Below are positions 18,356 to 26,553 of a stretch of DNA of 49,610 nt, one piece after another; within the stretch, counting starts at the first letter, position 1; each line of letters starts with the position of its first letter. The stretch is from NCBI GenBank assembly GCA_016280465.1, contig JAEEGT010000115.1, positions 1 to 49,610 of the forward strand, given 5' to 3'. The notes below the pieces were generated by a model. That model saw only the letters and a program-made list of their open reading frames with translations, was not told the origin of the DNA and ran no database searches. A program made the translations under genes and the position numbers. The DNA comes from Lachnospiraceae bacterium (GTDB lineage Bacteria; Bacillota; Clostridia; Lachnospirales; Lachnospiraceae).

Positions 18356-20959
18356 TTAGTAATTAAGAGTACCACCCTGGGAAGCTACATAATCCTTCCA
18401 CTCGGTCTCATCGTAGTTGTACTTAGCATAGCGAATACCACCACGGGAAAGAACGGGGTTGTAATCTTCTACTACGTAGTAAACCTGCTGAGAAAGAAGT
18501 GACATAGCACCGTTGTTCATCATAGGGATGTAGTCGTAGGTGCTGAGGATCTCTCCCTCGAATTTAGCAAGGATCTCAAGTCTGGTCTCTACGGGAGCGA
18601 TGCCGTAACCGAAGTTGTACTTAACGCCGTTTACGTCGATCTCGCCCTGAAGAGCATCGGACCACTGCTTAAGGTTAAGGGTAACATCCTTGCCGTCGAT
18701 CTTAACGGTCATGTTATGAGCGGTAGCATCGAACCACTTGCCGTCATAAGCCTGGCCGGGATTTACGTATACGGAGGTGGTGCTGAAGGGATCCATTGCG
18801 GAACCTGACCAACCTGCAAGTACTACGTCGGCAACACCGTTTCTGATGTTGTTGGACCAGTCGTTACCAACAGGTGCGGACTTAACGATCTGTACCTTGC
18901 CTTCAAATCCGGTTCCTACGGTTGTCTCAGCGATCTTCTCGTTGAGGTAATCGATCATCTTGGTCATGAAGTCGGAATCGGAAGAGATGGAGTAAGTAAG
19001 TGTAACGGTCTGATCGGACTTGCCGTCGCCGTCAGCATCGGTAATGTAGTTCTTTTCAAGAGCTTCAGTATAAGCTTCCTGATAAAGCTTCTTAGCGGTC
19101 TCGGGATCGAAACCGGTGATGGAAGCAACCGCATCCTTAAGGGAAGCGTACTTGCTGGTATCTACAGAGTAGAAATCGCAAAGAGCCTGCATAGCCTGAT
19201 CGGAATCACGGTAGTATGCACAGGTCTCGGGATCGTAAATAAAGGTGTTACCGATAAGACCAAAGCCGGCTACACGAGCAGGGCTTACGGTTGCGCAGAA
19301 GAGGTCTCTGTCGAAGGTAACGGCGATCGCACGACGGAAGGTGTTAAGAAGTGCGGTCTGGATATCTGTGGTAGCTGTATCGAAATCGTCAGCTGCTTCT
19401 CTTTCGTTGATAACCTTCTCATATCCGTTAAGGATGATGAAGTAAATGGTCTCAGCGGGAGTAGCGTGAGCGAATTCGGAGTTTCTGTACTGATCGAAGT
19501 CTTCAGCCTGGAGGCCGTAACCCATGATCTCACCTGCAAGGAACATCTGCTTGCGGGTTGCAGCTTCTGCAACGACCTGAGTATCAACTTCGGTGGACTG
19601 GTACATAGGATAGGTCTTACCATCGGTAGGATCTACGTAAATGTGGTTGCCGTCGTTCCAGCCGAACCACTTGTCGTTCTGAACGAAGTGCATGGACTTG
19701 TCGAGCTGATAGTCGCTTACCTTGTAAGGACCATAAGAACGGGAAGTCTCAACGTTGGTGTTGTAGGTACTGGACCATACGGTACCGGAAGCAGTCTCGG
19801 TCTCCTTGAGGCATGCATCGTAAAGATTGGGCTCTACAAGCCAGTTATTGGAAAGAGCGTATATCTTTAAGTAGAAACCGTCAAAGGAGTTGTTTAATAC
19901 ATAAGTGATCTCGTTGTCGCCGGACTTGAAGAGACCAACGTTGGCGAAATCATAGTTGTCTTCATAGTAGTGAGCCTGAACGAAGTAGTTGAATGCATCT
20001 GCTTCGGTCTCGCCCCATGCTTCATTGCCTGTGATAACAGGAAGGAAGAGCTGGTAGTTTTCATCGGTAAGAGGAACAAGTCCGTTCTCATCGATAAGTG
20101 CGGAAAGCTGATCCCAGGTGGATACATCGAAGTACTGTGCGCCGTATGCATCTACATAGTCCTTAAGGGTATCGCCGCCGGTCCACTCAAGAGCATAGCC
20201 AAGTCCGATGTACATCTTGTCTCCGTTGGGAGCTGTGTACTGTCCATCATCGCCCTTTACAAGGTCTGTGATGGCGTACTTGTTGTTCTTGCCGTTATCG
20301 GAGTAGCTTGTGGTACCCTGGAAGTAGTAGTTGGCTGCGTTAACGATTGCATAGTTGCCTTCGTAGTAGTCAACTGCACGGTAGTTTAAAAGCTTGGGAT
20401 CCATGAGTCTCTTGAAGGACTCAACGAATGTATCAGCGGTGATCTTTGTTCCGTCATCGAAGCAAAGGTCATCACGAAGCTGAATTGCCCATGCTACCTT
20501 CTCAGCGGTATCGGAAAGACCGAATTCGGGATGCTCGGTTCTAACCTTAGCGGTAACATCAACGGGATCGGCTGCAGCCATCTCGGGAACGATTACGTAA
20601 CCGGTGAAAGGCTCCTTGCCGTCAATGGGATGATTTGCATCATTGAAGATAAGTCTGTAAAGACTGGAAACTGTTTCGACATCATCGATGGGATAAGCAT
20701 CGTCGGTTGTCTGATAGGTGTGAGGGTTCCAGTTTGTTGCAAGAGTGGAAACCGTATCCTTCCAGATGAAGCTTCCTTCAAACTTTTCAACCTCAACCTG
20801 CTTTTCTTCTACACTGCTTGTCGAAGTCTCTGTACTGGAAGCAGATGCAGGTGTGCTGGTGCTGCTAACGCTGGTCTTCTTGTCGCCGCAAGCGGAAAGA
20901 GAAGCTACGCAAAGAACGGTGGCAAGTGCCAAAGCAACAGCTTTGTTGAACTTTTTCAT
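18356..20959 (-). CDS. oppA: Oligopeptide-binding lipoprotein OppA (oversized)
   Basis: Extracellular binding protein that hands peptides to OppBC, anchored by lipid. The start is ATG 20959 (MKKFNKAVALALATVLCVASLSAC), after GGAGG with spacing 6; the ORF-track start 123 bases upstream is not supported. The lipobox Cys is at about 24, followed by a Ser/Thr-rich linker. The mature domain matches SBP family 5: WAIQLRDDLCFDDGTKITADTFVESFKRLMDP, FRRAIAVTFDRD, VDVVLAGWSGS-like segments near the end, and a final sheet with VEDYNPVLSRGG. At 867 residues it is more than 300 longer than classical OppA (about 540), in step with the enlarged OppC and OppD. It is the first gene of the opp operon. Confidence 0.93.
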   Translation of the reverse strand: MKKFNKAVALALATVLCVASLSACGDKKTSVSSTSTPASASSTETSTSSVEEKQVEVEKFEGSFIWKDTVSTLATNWNPHTYQTTDDAYPIDDVETVSSLYRLIFNDANHPIDGKEPFTGYVIVPEMAAADPVDVTAKVRTEHPEFGLSDTAEKVAWAIQLRDDLCFDDGTKITADTFVESFKRLMDPKLLNYRAVDYYEGNYAIVNAANYYFQGTTSYSDNGKNNKYAITDLVKGDDGQYTAPNGDKMYIGLGYALEWTGGDTLKDYVDAYGAQYFDVSTWDQLSALIDENGLVPLTDENYQLFLPVITGNEAWGETEADAFNYFVQAHYYEDNYDFANVGLFKSGDNEITYVLNNSFDGFYLKIYALSNNWLVEPNLYDACLKETETASGTVWSSTYNTNVETSRSYGPYKVSDYQLDKSMHFVQNDKWFGWNDGNHIYVDPTDGKTYPMYQSTEVDTQVVAEAATRKQMFLAGEIMGYGLQAEDFDQYRNSEFAHATPAETIYFIILNGYEKVINEREAADDFDTATTDIQTALLNTFRRAIAVTFDRDLFCATVSPARVAGFGLIGNTFIYDPETCAYYRDSDQAMQALCDFYSVDTSKYASLKDAVASITGFDPETAKKLYQEAYTEALEKNYITDADGDGKSDQTVTLTYSISSDSDFMTKMIDYLNEKIAETTVGTGFEGKVQIVKSAPVGNDWSNNIRNGVADVVLAGWSGSAMDPFSTTSVYVNPGQAYDGKWFDATAHNMTVKIDGKDVTLNLKQWSDALQGEIDVNGVKYNFGYGIAPVETRLEILAKFEGEILSTYDYIPMMNNGAMSLLSQQVYYVVEDYNPVLSRGGIRYAKYNYDETEWKDYVASQGGTLNY

Positions 20960-20976
20960 GTTCTGTCCTCCTTTTG

Positions 20977-20990
20977 TGTTTTTAACACGT
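20977..20990 (-). promoter_or_regulatory. Operator-like half site in the oppA leader
   Basis: The plus-strand 14-mer TGTTTTTAACACGT is identical to 45320-45333, where it forms the left part of the perfect LacI-type operator. The right half differs here (TGGTGC in place of GTTAA). It lies in the predicted oppA 5' leader, just before the ribosome site. Function is inferred and it may be chance. Confidence 0.3.
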
Positions 20991-21041
20991 TGGTGCGATA
21001 AAGTGTGGGTATAATGTCCGCCACTCACGCACGATATTATT

Positions 21042-21069
21042 ATTGTATACAAAAATCCCACTCTGTCAA
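21042..21069 (-). promoter_or_regulatory. Promoter of the opp operon
   Basis: TTGACA-N16-TACAAT. The -35 box overlaps the TGA stop codon of the upstream GPH symporter gene. The predicted leader to the oppA ATG is about 75 bases. Confidence 0.7.
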
Positions 21070-22556
21070 GACAAAATATCAATAGTATTATTTTCGTACG
21101 ATTCTTTAAGTTTTGCTTCTTTTTTCACCTGTAAAGCCTCTACATTCTTCCTGGAAAGCGGGTAAAAAACAAACAAAATCAGCGCCATCAGGCCAAAGAG
21201 GATTGCCGGGATCAGAGTTGCAAGATCGTACATCTTTTTTAAGTTATCGAGAGTCTGTACCGCACCCTTTTCGTATTTGTAGTTCATGCCGAGAAGTGCG
21301 CCGTTAACACAGATGGCTGCAATGACCTGGCCCAGTTTACGGAAGAAATTAAAGAAGGAATAGGCGGTTCCGTCGTCCCTGGAACCTGTGGTGACTTCGA
21401 TATCGTCAATGGCATCCGTGGCCATGGCCCATAGCTGGAGCACCATGGTGGTAAGTCCCAGGCCGCTTACAAAGCAAAGGGCCAGAAAGATATACATAAG
21501 CTTCGAAGGCTCCATTCCACGCAGGAAGAACAAAACCAGGTTTGCAAGGGCCGCAAGGGATACTCCCACGGCGCACACTTCCTTTTTACCAAGCTTTCTT
21601 GCAAGCTTCGGCATAAAGAACATGAGCACGATCATGGGTGAATAGGTGCAGGCCTGGCTTGCAAGGTTCATCCAGTTGGCATTGAAGTAATCGTTAAATA
21701 AGTAAAGATAAAAACTCTGGGTAAACATCTGTCCTGCAAGGAGCAGCATGGCGGTTAAGCTTATGGCGATGAAAGCCTTGTTTGTAAAGAGGTTCTTTAA
21801 AGCCTTCTTTGCGGCTCCCTTTTCTTTTTCCGCAGGTTTACCGATGACTCTTTCCTTATTAAGAGCGAAGGTTAAAAGCAAAAGAAGGAATGAGCAGAAT
21901 GCCATGGCGGCAACGCCCAGTATCACGGGTTCGTACTGCATGTCCGTGATGATCTTTCCGTTTTCTCCGTATACGAAATTGCCGGCGGCATCCACTCTCT
22001 TTTTATAGGCAAAAGAAGCAAGTACGAACACCGGCACGCTGCCGAGGGCCGCACCGATGGCACGGTATACCGACAACTTGTTTCGCTCGGTAACGTCGGT
22101 AGTCACAACAGAAGCCAAAGAGCCGTATGGAATCTGGAGCACCGTGTAGCACATGCCCCAAAGTATGTAAGTGACCGTTGCGTAGATACAGGTGGCGGTG
22201 TAGTTCTGTCCGCCGCCGATACCGGGGAATCTAAAGAACATAAGGATCGTAAGCACGCAGAGGGGTGCTGCCACATAAAGGAACCACTGGCGGTATCTGC
22301 CGAATCTGGTTGGCTTTACCCGGTCGCAGATACGCCCCATGATGGGATCGTTCACCGCATCCCAGACTCTGGCGCCTATGAACATGAACATGATGAACAT
22401 GGGACTTATGTTGAAGACATCGGTATAGTACTTTTGAAGAATAGAAGTGACCAGACTGAATACAAGACATCCGGCTGCGTCTCCCATGGCGTAGCCTATG
22501 TAATCTTTGGCCTTAAGGCCGCTGGTGCGGGCAATGTAACTGCTGCTGTTATCCAT
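21066..22556 (-). CDS. GPH-family sugar:cation symporter (MelB-like MFS)
   Basis: Inner-membrane symporter of the glycoside-pentoside-hexuronide family, 496 residues, with about 12 membrane segments. Family marks are GLKAKDYIGYAMGDAAGCLVF at the N-terminus, RVWDAVNDPIMGRICDR in loop 2-3, FGRYRQWF, and DDGTAYSFFNFFRKLGQ in the second half. The start at 22556 (MDNSSSY) follows GGAGG by 8 bases; the upstream ATG of the ORF track has no such site. It probably imports a glycoside or uronide with H+ or Na+, but the substrate cannot be read from sequence. No sugar enzyme is adjacent; oppA follows from its own promoter. It is divergent from YitT. Confidence 0.9.
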   Translation of the reverse strand: MDNSSSYIARTSGLKAKDYIGYAMGDAAGCLVFSLVTSILQKYYTDVFNISPMFIMFMFIGARVWDAVNDPIMGRICDRVKPTRFGRYRQWFLYVAAPLCVLTILMFFRFPGIGGGQNYTATCIYATVTYILWGMCYTVLQIPYGSLASVVTTDVTERNKLSVYRAIGAALGSVPVFVLASFAYKKRVDAAGNFVYGENGKIITDMQYEPVILGVAAMAFCSFLLLLLTFALNKERVIGKPAEKEKGAAKKALKNLFTNKAFIAISLTAMLLLAGQMFTQSFYLYLFNDYFNANWMNLASQACTYSPMIVLMFFMPKLARKLGKKEVCAVGVSLAALANLVLFFLRGMEPSKLMYIFLALCFVSGLGLTTMVLQLWAMATDAIDDIEVTTGSRDDGTAYSFFNFFRKLGQVIAAICVNGALLGMNYKYEKGAVQTLDNLKKMYDLATLIPAILFGLMALILFVFYPLSRKNVEALQVKKEAKLKESYENNTIDILS

Positions 22557-22581
22557 ATGTAGATCCTCCCGATACATTGAA

Positions 22582-22609
22582 GATCCTTCGACTTTAAAGC
22601 CGAAAGATC
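22582..22609 (-). repeat. 28-base imperfect palindrome in the GPH symporter leader
   Basis: GATC-TTCG-CTTTAAAG-CGAA-GATC blocks are arranged symmetrically with single mismatched bases at matching positions. It lies between the predicted -10 box and the ribosome site of the GPH gene. It could act as a protein-binding site or an mRNA hairpin. Confidence 0.5.
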
Positions 22610-22622
22610 CTACTTATGGATT

Positions 22623-22651
22623 ATTATAAAATCACCCTCAAATCCACGCAA
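22623..22651 (-). promoter_or_regulatory. Promoter of the GPH symporter gene
   Basis: TTGCGT-N17-TATAAT upstream of the leader palindrome. It is divergent from, and close to, the predicted yitT promoter. Confidence 0.6.
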
Positions 22652-22659
22652 TGTTTTAA

Positions 22660-22688
22660 TTTACTTATTAACAGCTGTAATATATAAT
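22660..22688 (+). promoter_or_regulatory. Promoter of the YitT gene
   Basis: TTTACT-N17-TATAAT on the plus strand, about 75 bases before the ATG at 22764. Confidence 0.55.
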
Positions 22689-22763
22689 GATTCAGGCTGA
22701 TGTATGAGCCACGCGGTCATTCGCACACAATAGTCTTTCTATCACAGACAGGAAATCATTTTC

Positions 22764-23624
22764 ATGAAAGAAAAAGCAAAAAAAGAACTGTTCAGGATAT
22801 TTATCATCATCATTGCTTCGGCGCTACTCGCCATCAACACCAAGAGTTTCGTACGTACCGCGGGACTGTACCCCGGCGGAGCAATGGGTCTTACCATTCT
22901 TTTCCAGGGCATTTTCGAACGTTTCCTTAATATAAGCGTTCCCTATACCCCCATAAACATCATTCTTAACGCCATTCCCGTTTATATCGGTTTCCGTTTT
23001 ATAGGAAAAAAGTTTACCTGGCATTCGCTGCTGGTAATTTTCCTTACGGGCATCTTTACCGATATAATCCCTCCCATCATCATCACCTACGACACCCTGC
23101 TCATCTCCATCTTCGGCGGTGTGATCAACGGTTTTTCAATCTACATGTGCTTAAGTGTTGACTGTACCTCCGGCGGAACGGACTTTATCTCCATCTACCT
23201 TTCCCAGAAAAAGGGCATCGACACCTGGAACATAATCCTTGCCATCAACGCAGTGATCCTTACCGCAGCAGGTTTCCTCTTCGGCTGGGACAAGGCCCTT
23301 TACTCCATCATCTTCCAGTACGCCTCTACCGAAGTGCTGCACATCTTCTATAAGAGATATCAAAAGCAGACCATGCTCATCATAACGGACAAGCCCCAGC
23401 AGATCATCGACGGTATCTACGATGTAGCTCACCACGGCGCCACCATCCTTAAGGGTGAGGGCGGATACACCCACGAAGACAGATCCATTATCTATTCCGT
23501 TGTTTCGAGAGATGAAGTAAAGAAGATAATCGAGATAGTCAAAGAAACCGATGACACGGCTTTCGTGAATACCTTCCGGACCAACGAATTTTCCGGAAAT
23601 TTCTATCACAGACCAAATTCATAG
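22764..23624 (+). CDS. YitT family membrane protein (DUF161 + DUF2179)
   Basis: A 286-residue polytopic membrane protein and the only large plus-strand gene here. Five or six hydrophobic segments fill residues about 10-195. They carry the family marks VRTAGLYPGGAMGLTILFQ, GVINGFSIYMCLSVDCTSGGTDFIS and GIDTWNIILAINAVIL. The C-terminal cytoplasmic DUF2179 domain (about 200-280) has GATILKGEGGYTHEDRSIIYSVVSRDEV. YitT proteins are widespread in Firmicutes; transport of an unknown substrate is suspected but not proven. The ribosome site is modest (AGGAAA, about 10 bases). It is a single-gene unit closed by the hairpin at 23631-23662. Confidence 0.93.
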   Translation: MKEKAKKELFRIFIIIIASALLAINTKSFVRTAGLYPGGAMGLTILFQGIFERFLNISVPYTPINIILNAIPVYIGFRFIGKKFTWHSLLVIFLTGIFTDIIPPIIITYDTLLISIFGGVINGFSIYMCLSVDCTSGGTDFISIYLSQKKGIDTWNIILAINAVILTAAGFLFGWDKALYSIIFQYASTEVLHIFYKRYQKQTMLIITDKPQQIIDGIYDVAHHGATILKGEGGYTHEDRSIIYSVVSRDEVKKIIEIVKETDDTAFVNTFRTNEFSGNFYHRPNS

Positions 23625-23630
23625 CAAAGA

Positions 23631-23662
23631 AAAAAACCTGCCCGATCACGGACAGGTTTTTT
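23631..23662. terminator. Bidirectional terminator between YitT and the small membrane peptide
   Basis: AAAAAACCTG-C-CCG-ATCA-CGG-A-CAGGTTTTTT. It has A and T runs on both sides, so it can stop transcription from yitT (plus) and from the 41-codon ORF (minus), whose stop is 6 bases away. Confidence 0.85.
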
Positions 23663-23667
23663 GATCT

Positions 23668-23793
23668 TCAGAAAAGTCTTAGCGCCGCCCCGGCAAGGGC
23701 GATACAAAAGATCAGGGCGAAGGTTGCGACCGACGCCACGGTTATTTTCTTTTTCCTGCTGATACCTATTGTTTCTGTGCGATATTCTTCCAT
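23668..23793 (-). CDS. 41-residue single-pass membrane peptide (not in the ORF track)
   Basis: A short ORF below the track cut-off. The product begins MEEYRTETIGISRKKK, a charged N-terminus with a KKK stop-transfer cluster. One hydrophobic helix follows, roughly ITVASVATFALIFCIALAGA, and the end is ALRLF. Support for translation: GAAGGA lies 7 bases before the ATG, a TATAAT -10 box lies about 50 bases upstream, and a shared terminator starts 6 bases past the stop. I do not recognise the family. Charge and length fit a small regulatory or structural membrane peptide, or a toxin-like peptide. Confidence 0.6.
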   Translation of the reverse strand: MEEYRTETIGISRKKKITVASVATFALIFCIALAGAALRLF

Positions 23794-23843
23794 GTGTTCA
23801 TCCTTCGTGCACTGTCATCTAGTTTCCCCGAACACCCAAGGAC

Positions 23844-23849
23844 ATTATA
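23844..23849 (-). promoter_or_regulatory. -10 box upstream of the 41-codon ORF
   Basis: Perfect TATAAT on the minus strand, about 50 bases before the ATG. The nearest -35-like sequence (TTGCCC) has a long 20-base spacer, so the promoter may depend on an activator. Confidence 0.4.
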
Positions 23850-23884
23850 AACAACTGCAATTAATCACCGGGCAACCACAGAAA

Positions 23885-23910
23885 AAGGCAGGTCTTTGAT
23901 GACCTGCCTT
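23885..23910 (-). terminator. Terminator of the GT8/acyltransferase operon
   Basis: AAGGCAGGTC-ATCAAA-GACCTGCCTT followed by TTTCTG on the minus strand, 5 bases past the stop of the fusion gene. Confidence 0.88.
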
Positions 23911-23914
23911 AAGT

Positions 23915-25720
23915 TTATTCAGCCTTTTCTTTCACCTCATCACAAAGATAGGTAAGGGGCACTCCATAGGTCTTTTCGTAAGTCTCTTTCCAGAAAGCGT
24001 AGTTTTTCTTCATCATGTAATCGATGTTTTCGTTTCTGTTTCGATTACGCGAAGGGAAAATGGGTGCTCCCACATGAACCGTATAGGCCTGTACGGGATA
24101 ACCGTCACCGTCCACCGTATCCGTATCCTCCATGGTGATAAAACAGGGAACCACAGGCACCATGTTATCCGCCGCAAAGATAAAGCCGCCACGCTTTAAG
24201 GGCTTGGGCTTACGGTAATTCCACCACATGCTCTGCTCGGGATAGATAAGGATGTAATGCCCCTTCTGAAGTATGGTCTTCACCGCCATCATGAGTTTCA
24301 TCATGGTACGCTTGTTGGAGCTTAAAGGAAGGGTATTGCAGTTACGCATAAGGAATCCGTAGAATCCGGGAAATGCGGTGTAGTTCGCTTCGCTTATGAT
24401 GCGGAAGAGTTTCTTTCTCTTGTGAGCGGAATCGTAGGTCAGCTGCATGGCAAAGCTGTCAAAAGCATTGAAATGGTTGCAGGTGATGATGGCGCCGCAG
24501 TCTAAGTTCTTTAAGTTCTCGATACCCTTTATCTCTTTGACACAGAACTGTTTCTTTGCAATAAGAAAATCCACGAACCAGTGAGCGATACGGAAAGCAT
24601 AGATGGCGCGAAGCCGGCTGTTTACGCTCCTTCTTAAGTAGTCCACGTCGCAGGGCTTAAGCTCTTTGGCGGGGGGATCGTCCTCCACGTCCTTGTCAAA
24701 GATACCTGCTTTTTCCAGTTTTTCTATGCGCTTCAACACTTCGGCTCTGGTAAGCTTGATCTCCTCACCGTCACCGTACATGTTCCTGTAATTCATGCGG
24801 TTACTGATCTCGGAAAGGGCCAGTTCCTGAAGCTTGTCGCCGCAGATGCGATCCTTTTCTTTGTCCTCGGGAGAATAATTCTCAAGGACCTGTTCGATCT
24901 CGCCGTAAAACTCGGTTTTCTTCGCATACTCCCAGAAGAAGGAACCCATGCGGCAATCCCTGTAATGCCAGGGCTTAAGGGCAAGATTGTAATGCACGAG
25001 TTTTGCTTTGTCATCGTCGCAGGGAAGGTTACCGGGCATCTGCACGTTCCATCTTGGATCCAGCCAGAGAACACGGTCCTTGCAGAGGATATTAAGATAA
25101 TCCTGATCCTGAGCCACCACAAAGGTGTAGTTGTTAAGGAGTTTGGTAAACTGCTTGAGCATGTGCTCTCTTCTGAACAGTTCGCAGTTTATGAGCACCA
25201 CTCCGGCGTTGAAATAGGCGCCGCGGGAAATTCCCAGGACCTTCTCCGCATAGTCCGCAAACACATCGGTCTGGGCAACGATCTGGTCCCTGATACCGCC
25301 TATAAGGTTCTTGCCAATCTCGTAGCGGTACAGGTTCACGATGTCCTCGCGGATTATGGTGTCGCTGTCGATATAAAGCACCTTTTTGTACTGAGGGAAC
25401 ATATCCGCGATAAACAGACGGTAATAGGTGGTGGCGGAATAATAATCCCTAAGGCAGATCTTCTTTGCGATCTTTGCCATTTCCTCACTCACATCCACAA
25501 AAACAAGTCTGCAGCTTTGAGTTTCCATCCTCTTAAGCTGTGCCTGATGAGCCGCGGAAATATCCGTGTGGAGTATGTGTATCTTGTATCTGTATCTGTC
25601 CGAGGTATTGTCGATAAGAGACTTTAAGGACACGGACAAAAAGGGTACATATCCGTCATCGGCGGCAAAGAACACGGGAATGACCCTGCTTCTTTTTAAA
25701 AGTAATATGTTTGCTTTCAT
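23915..25720 (-). CDS. Fusion of GT8 glycosyltransferase and PlsC-type acyltransferase
   Basis: A 601-residue two-domain cytoplasmic protein. Residues about 12-275 are a family 8 glycosyltransferase: VPVFFAADDGYVPFLSVSLKSL, metal-binding DSD at 118-120 (VLYIDSDTI), YFNAGVVLINC, DQDYLN and a late VHYNLALKPWHY. A charged linker (about 280-355) with a short coiled-coil-like part joins it to a PlsC/LPLAT acyltransferase. That domain has block I CNHFNAFD (canonical HX4D) and YPEQSMWWNY in place of the usual FPEG block. There is no signal peptide. Its ATG overlaps the stop of the preceding GT8 gene (ATGA), and GGAG precedes it. The likely role is to glycosylate and then acylate a lipid or glycan head group at the membrane; substrates are unknown. 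Confidence 0.9.
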   Translation of the reverse strand: MKANILLLKRSRVIPVFFAADDGYVPFLSVSLKSLIDNTSDRYRYKIHILHTDISAAHQAQLKRMETQSCRLVFVDVSEEMAKIAKKICLRDYYSATTYYRLFIADMFPQYKKVLYIDSDTIIREDIVNLYRYEIGKNLIGGIRDQIVAQTDVFADYAEKVLGISRGAYFNAGVVLINCELFRREHMLKQFTKLLNNYTFVVAQDQDYLNILCKDRVLWLDPRWNVQMPGNLPCDDDKAKLVHYNLALKPWHYRDCRMGSFFWEYAKKTEFYGEIEQVLENYSPEDKEKDRICGDKLQELALSEISNRMNYRNMYGDGEEIKLTRAEVLKRIEKLEKAGIFDKDVEDDPPAKELKPCDVDYLRRSVNSRLRAIYAFRIAHWFVDFLIAKKQFCVKEIKGIENLKNLDCGAIITCNHFNAFDSFAMQLTYDSAHKRKKLFRIISEANYTAFPGFYGFLMRNCNTLPLSSNKRTMMKLMMAVKTILQKGHYILIYPEQSMWWNYRKPKPLKRGGFIFAADNMVPVVPCFITMEDTDTVDGDGYPVQAYTVHVGAPIFPSRNRNRNENIDYMMKKNYAFWKETYEKTYGVPLTYLCDEVKEKAE

Positions 25721-26553
25721 AGATCGCTCCTCATTTCCTCAAATTTCTTTCTCAAATAGATGTATTCATACAGTACATCATCGAACTGATCGTACTTAAA
25801 AACCTTGTGGACCTTGGTGACATGCCACTGCTTGATATTGTCGGTATGGGGGTAAGGCAGGTAAAACAGGCGCTTGGAAAAATGCCTTATGACCGTATGG
25901 GGATGCAGGAATTTCTGGTCGTTAAAGCGCTGAGGCAGCATCTTCTTTCGGGTGGTGCTCCTGTAAATGGCGCTTTGATCCGCAAAGACCAGTTTCTTTG
26001 TCTTTATAAGTTCTCTTGCTTTTTCAAAGAGATGAGTGCTGCGGCACTCGGGCATATTAAAAAGCAAAACTCCCGCATTGATGTAATTGGGATTTAACAG
26101 GTACTTTCCGTAATGATCCCTGGCGGCGGCATACTCATAGCCGGTCACATCGATGTCATATAAAAGTTCCGGTTCCCTGTTAAAAAGAATGTCCGCATCA
26201 AGATAAAGGATCTTGTCGGGGATCCCGGGGATCATGTCGATAAAGAGCCTTAGCAGAGTGTAGGGGGAACAATAACACTGCTCGTTGGGACAGCTTGCGA
26301 ATTCGCGGTTGTAGATGTCCGTAACATCAAGCTTTATGATCCGGTTCCCGGGATTGTACTGCTTTGCGATGCCCTCAAGGAAACTTATCTTTTCATCACT
26401 GATGGGTACATATTGGGGCTTAATGTGGGACACGTCCATGGTAAGGACATAGGCCGTTACGGGCTCTTTAGACTTTGTACGCTTATATACCGACAGAAGA
26501 CAGGTCATTATACCGTCAAAAACCCCATCATTTCCCGAAAATAAAAGATTCAT
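25717..26553 (-). CDS. Family 8 glycosyltransferase
   Basis: A 278-residue cytoplasmic retaining glycosyltransferase of the LgtC/glycogenin-like GT8 family. Seen: MNLLFSGNDGVFDGIMTCLLSV at the N-terminus, the nucleotide-sugar metal site DAD in KILYLDADILF (about 120), YINAGVLLFNMPECR, FADQSAIY and a late VIRHFSKR / WHVTKVHK. The C-terminal basic end (YLRKKFEEMRSDL) may aid membrane contact. It overlaps the acyltransferase gene upstream and the fusion gene downstream by 4 bases each (ATGA), so translation is coupled. Together with the fusion protein this gives two GT8 domains and two acyltransferase domains in one operon. Confidence 0.93.
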   Translation of the reverse strand: MNLLFSGNDGVFDGIMTCLLSVYKRTKSKEPVTAYVLTMDVSHIKPQYVPISDEKISFLEGIAKQYNPGNRIIKLDVTDIYNREFASCPNEQCYCSPYTLLRLFIDMIPGIPDKILYLDADILFNREPELLYDIDVTGYEYAAARDHYGKYLLNPNYINAGVLLFNMPECRSTHLFEKARELIKTKKLVFADQSAIYRSTTRKKMLPQRFNDQKFLHPHTVIRHFSKRLFYLPYPHTDNIKQWHVTKVHKVFKYDQFDDVLYEYIYLRKKFEEMRSDL

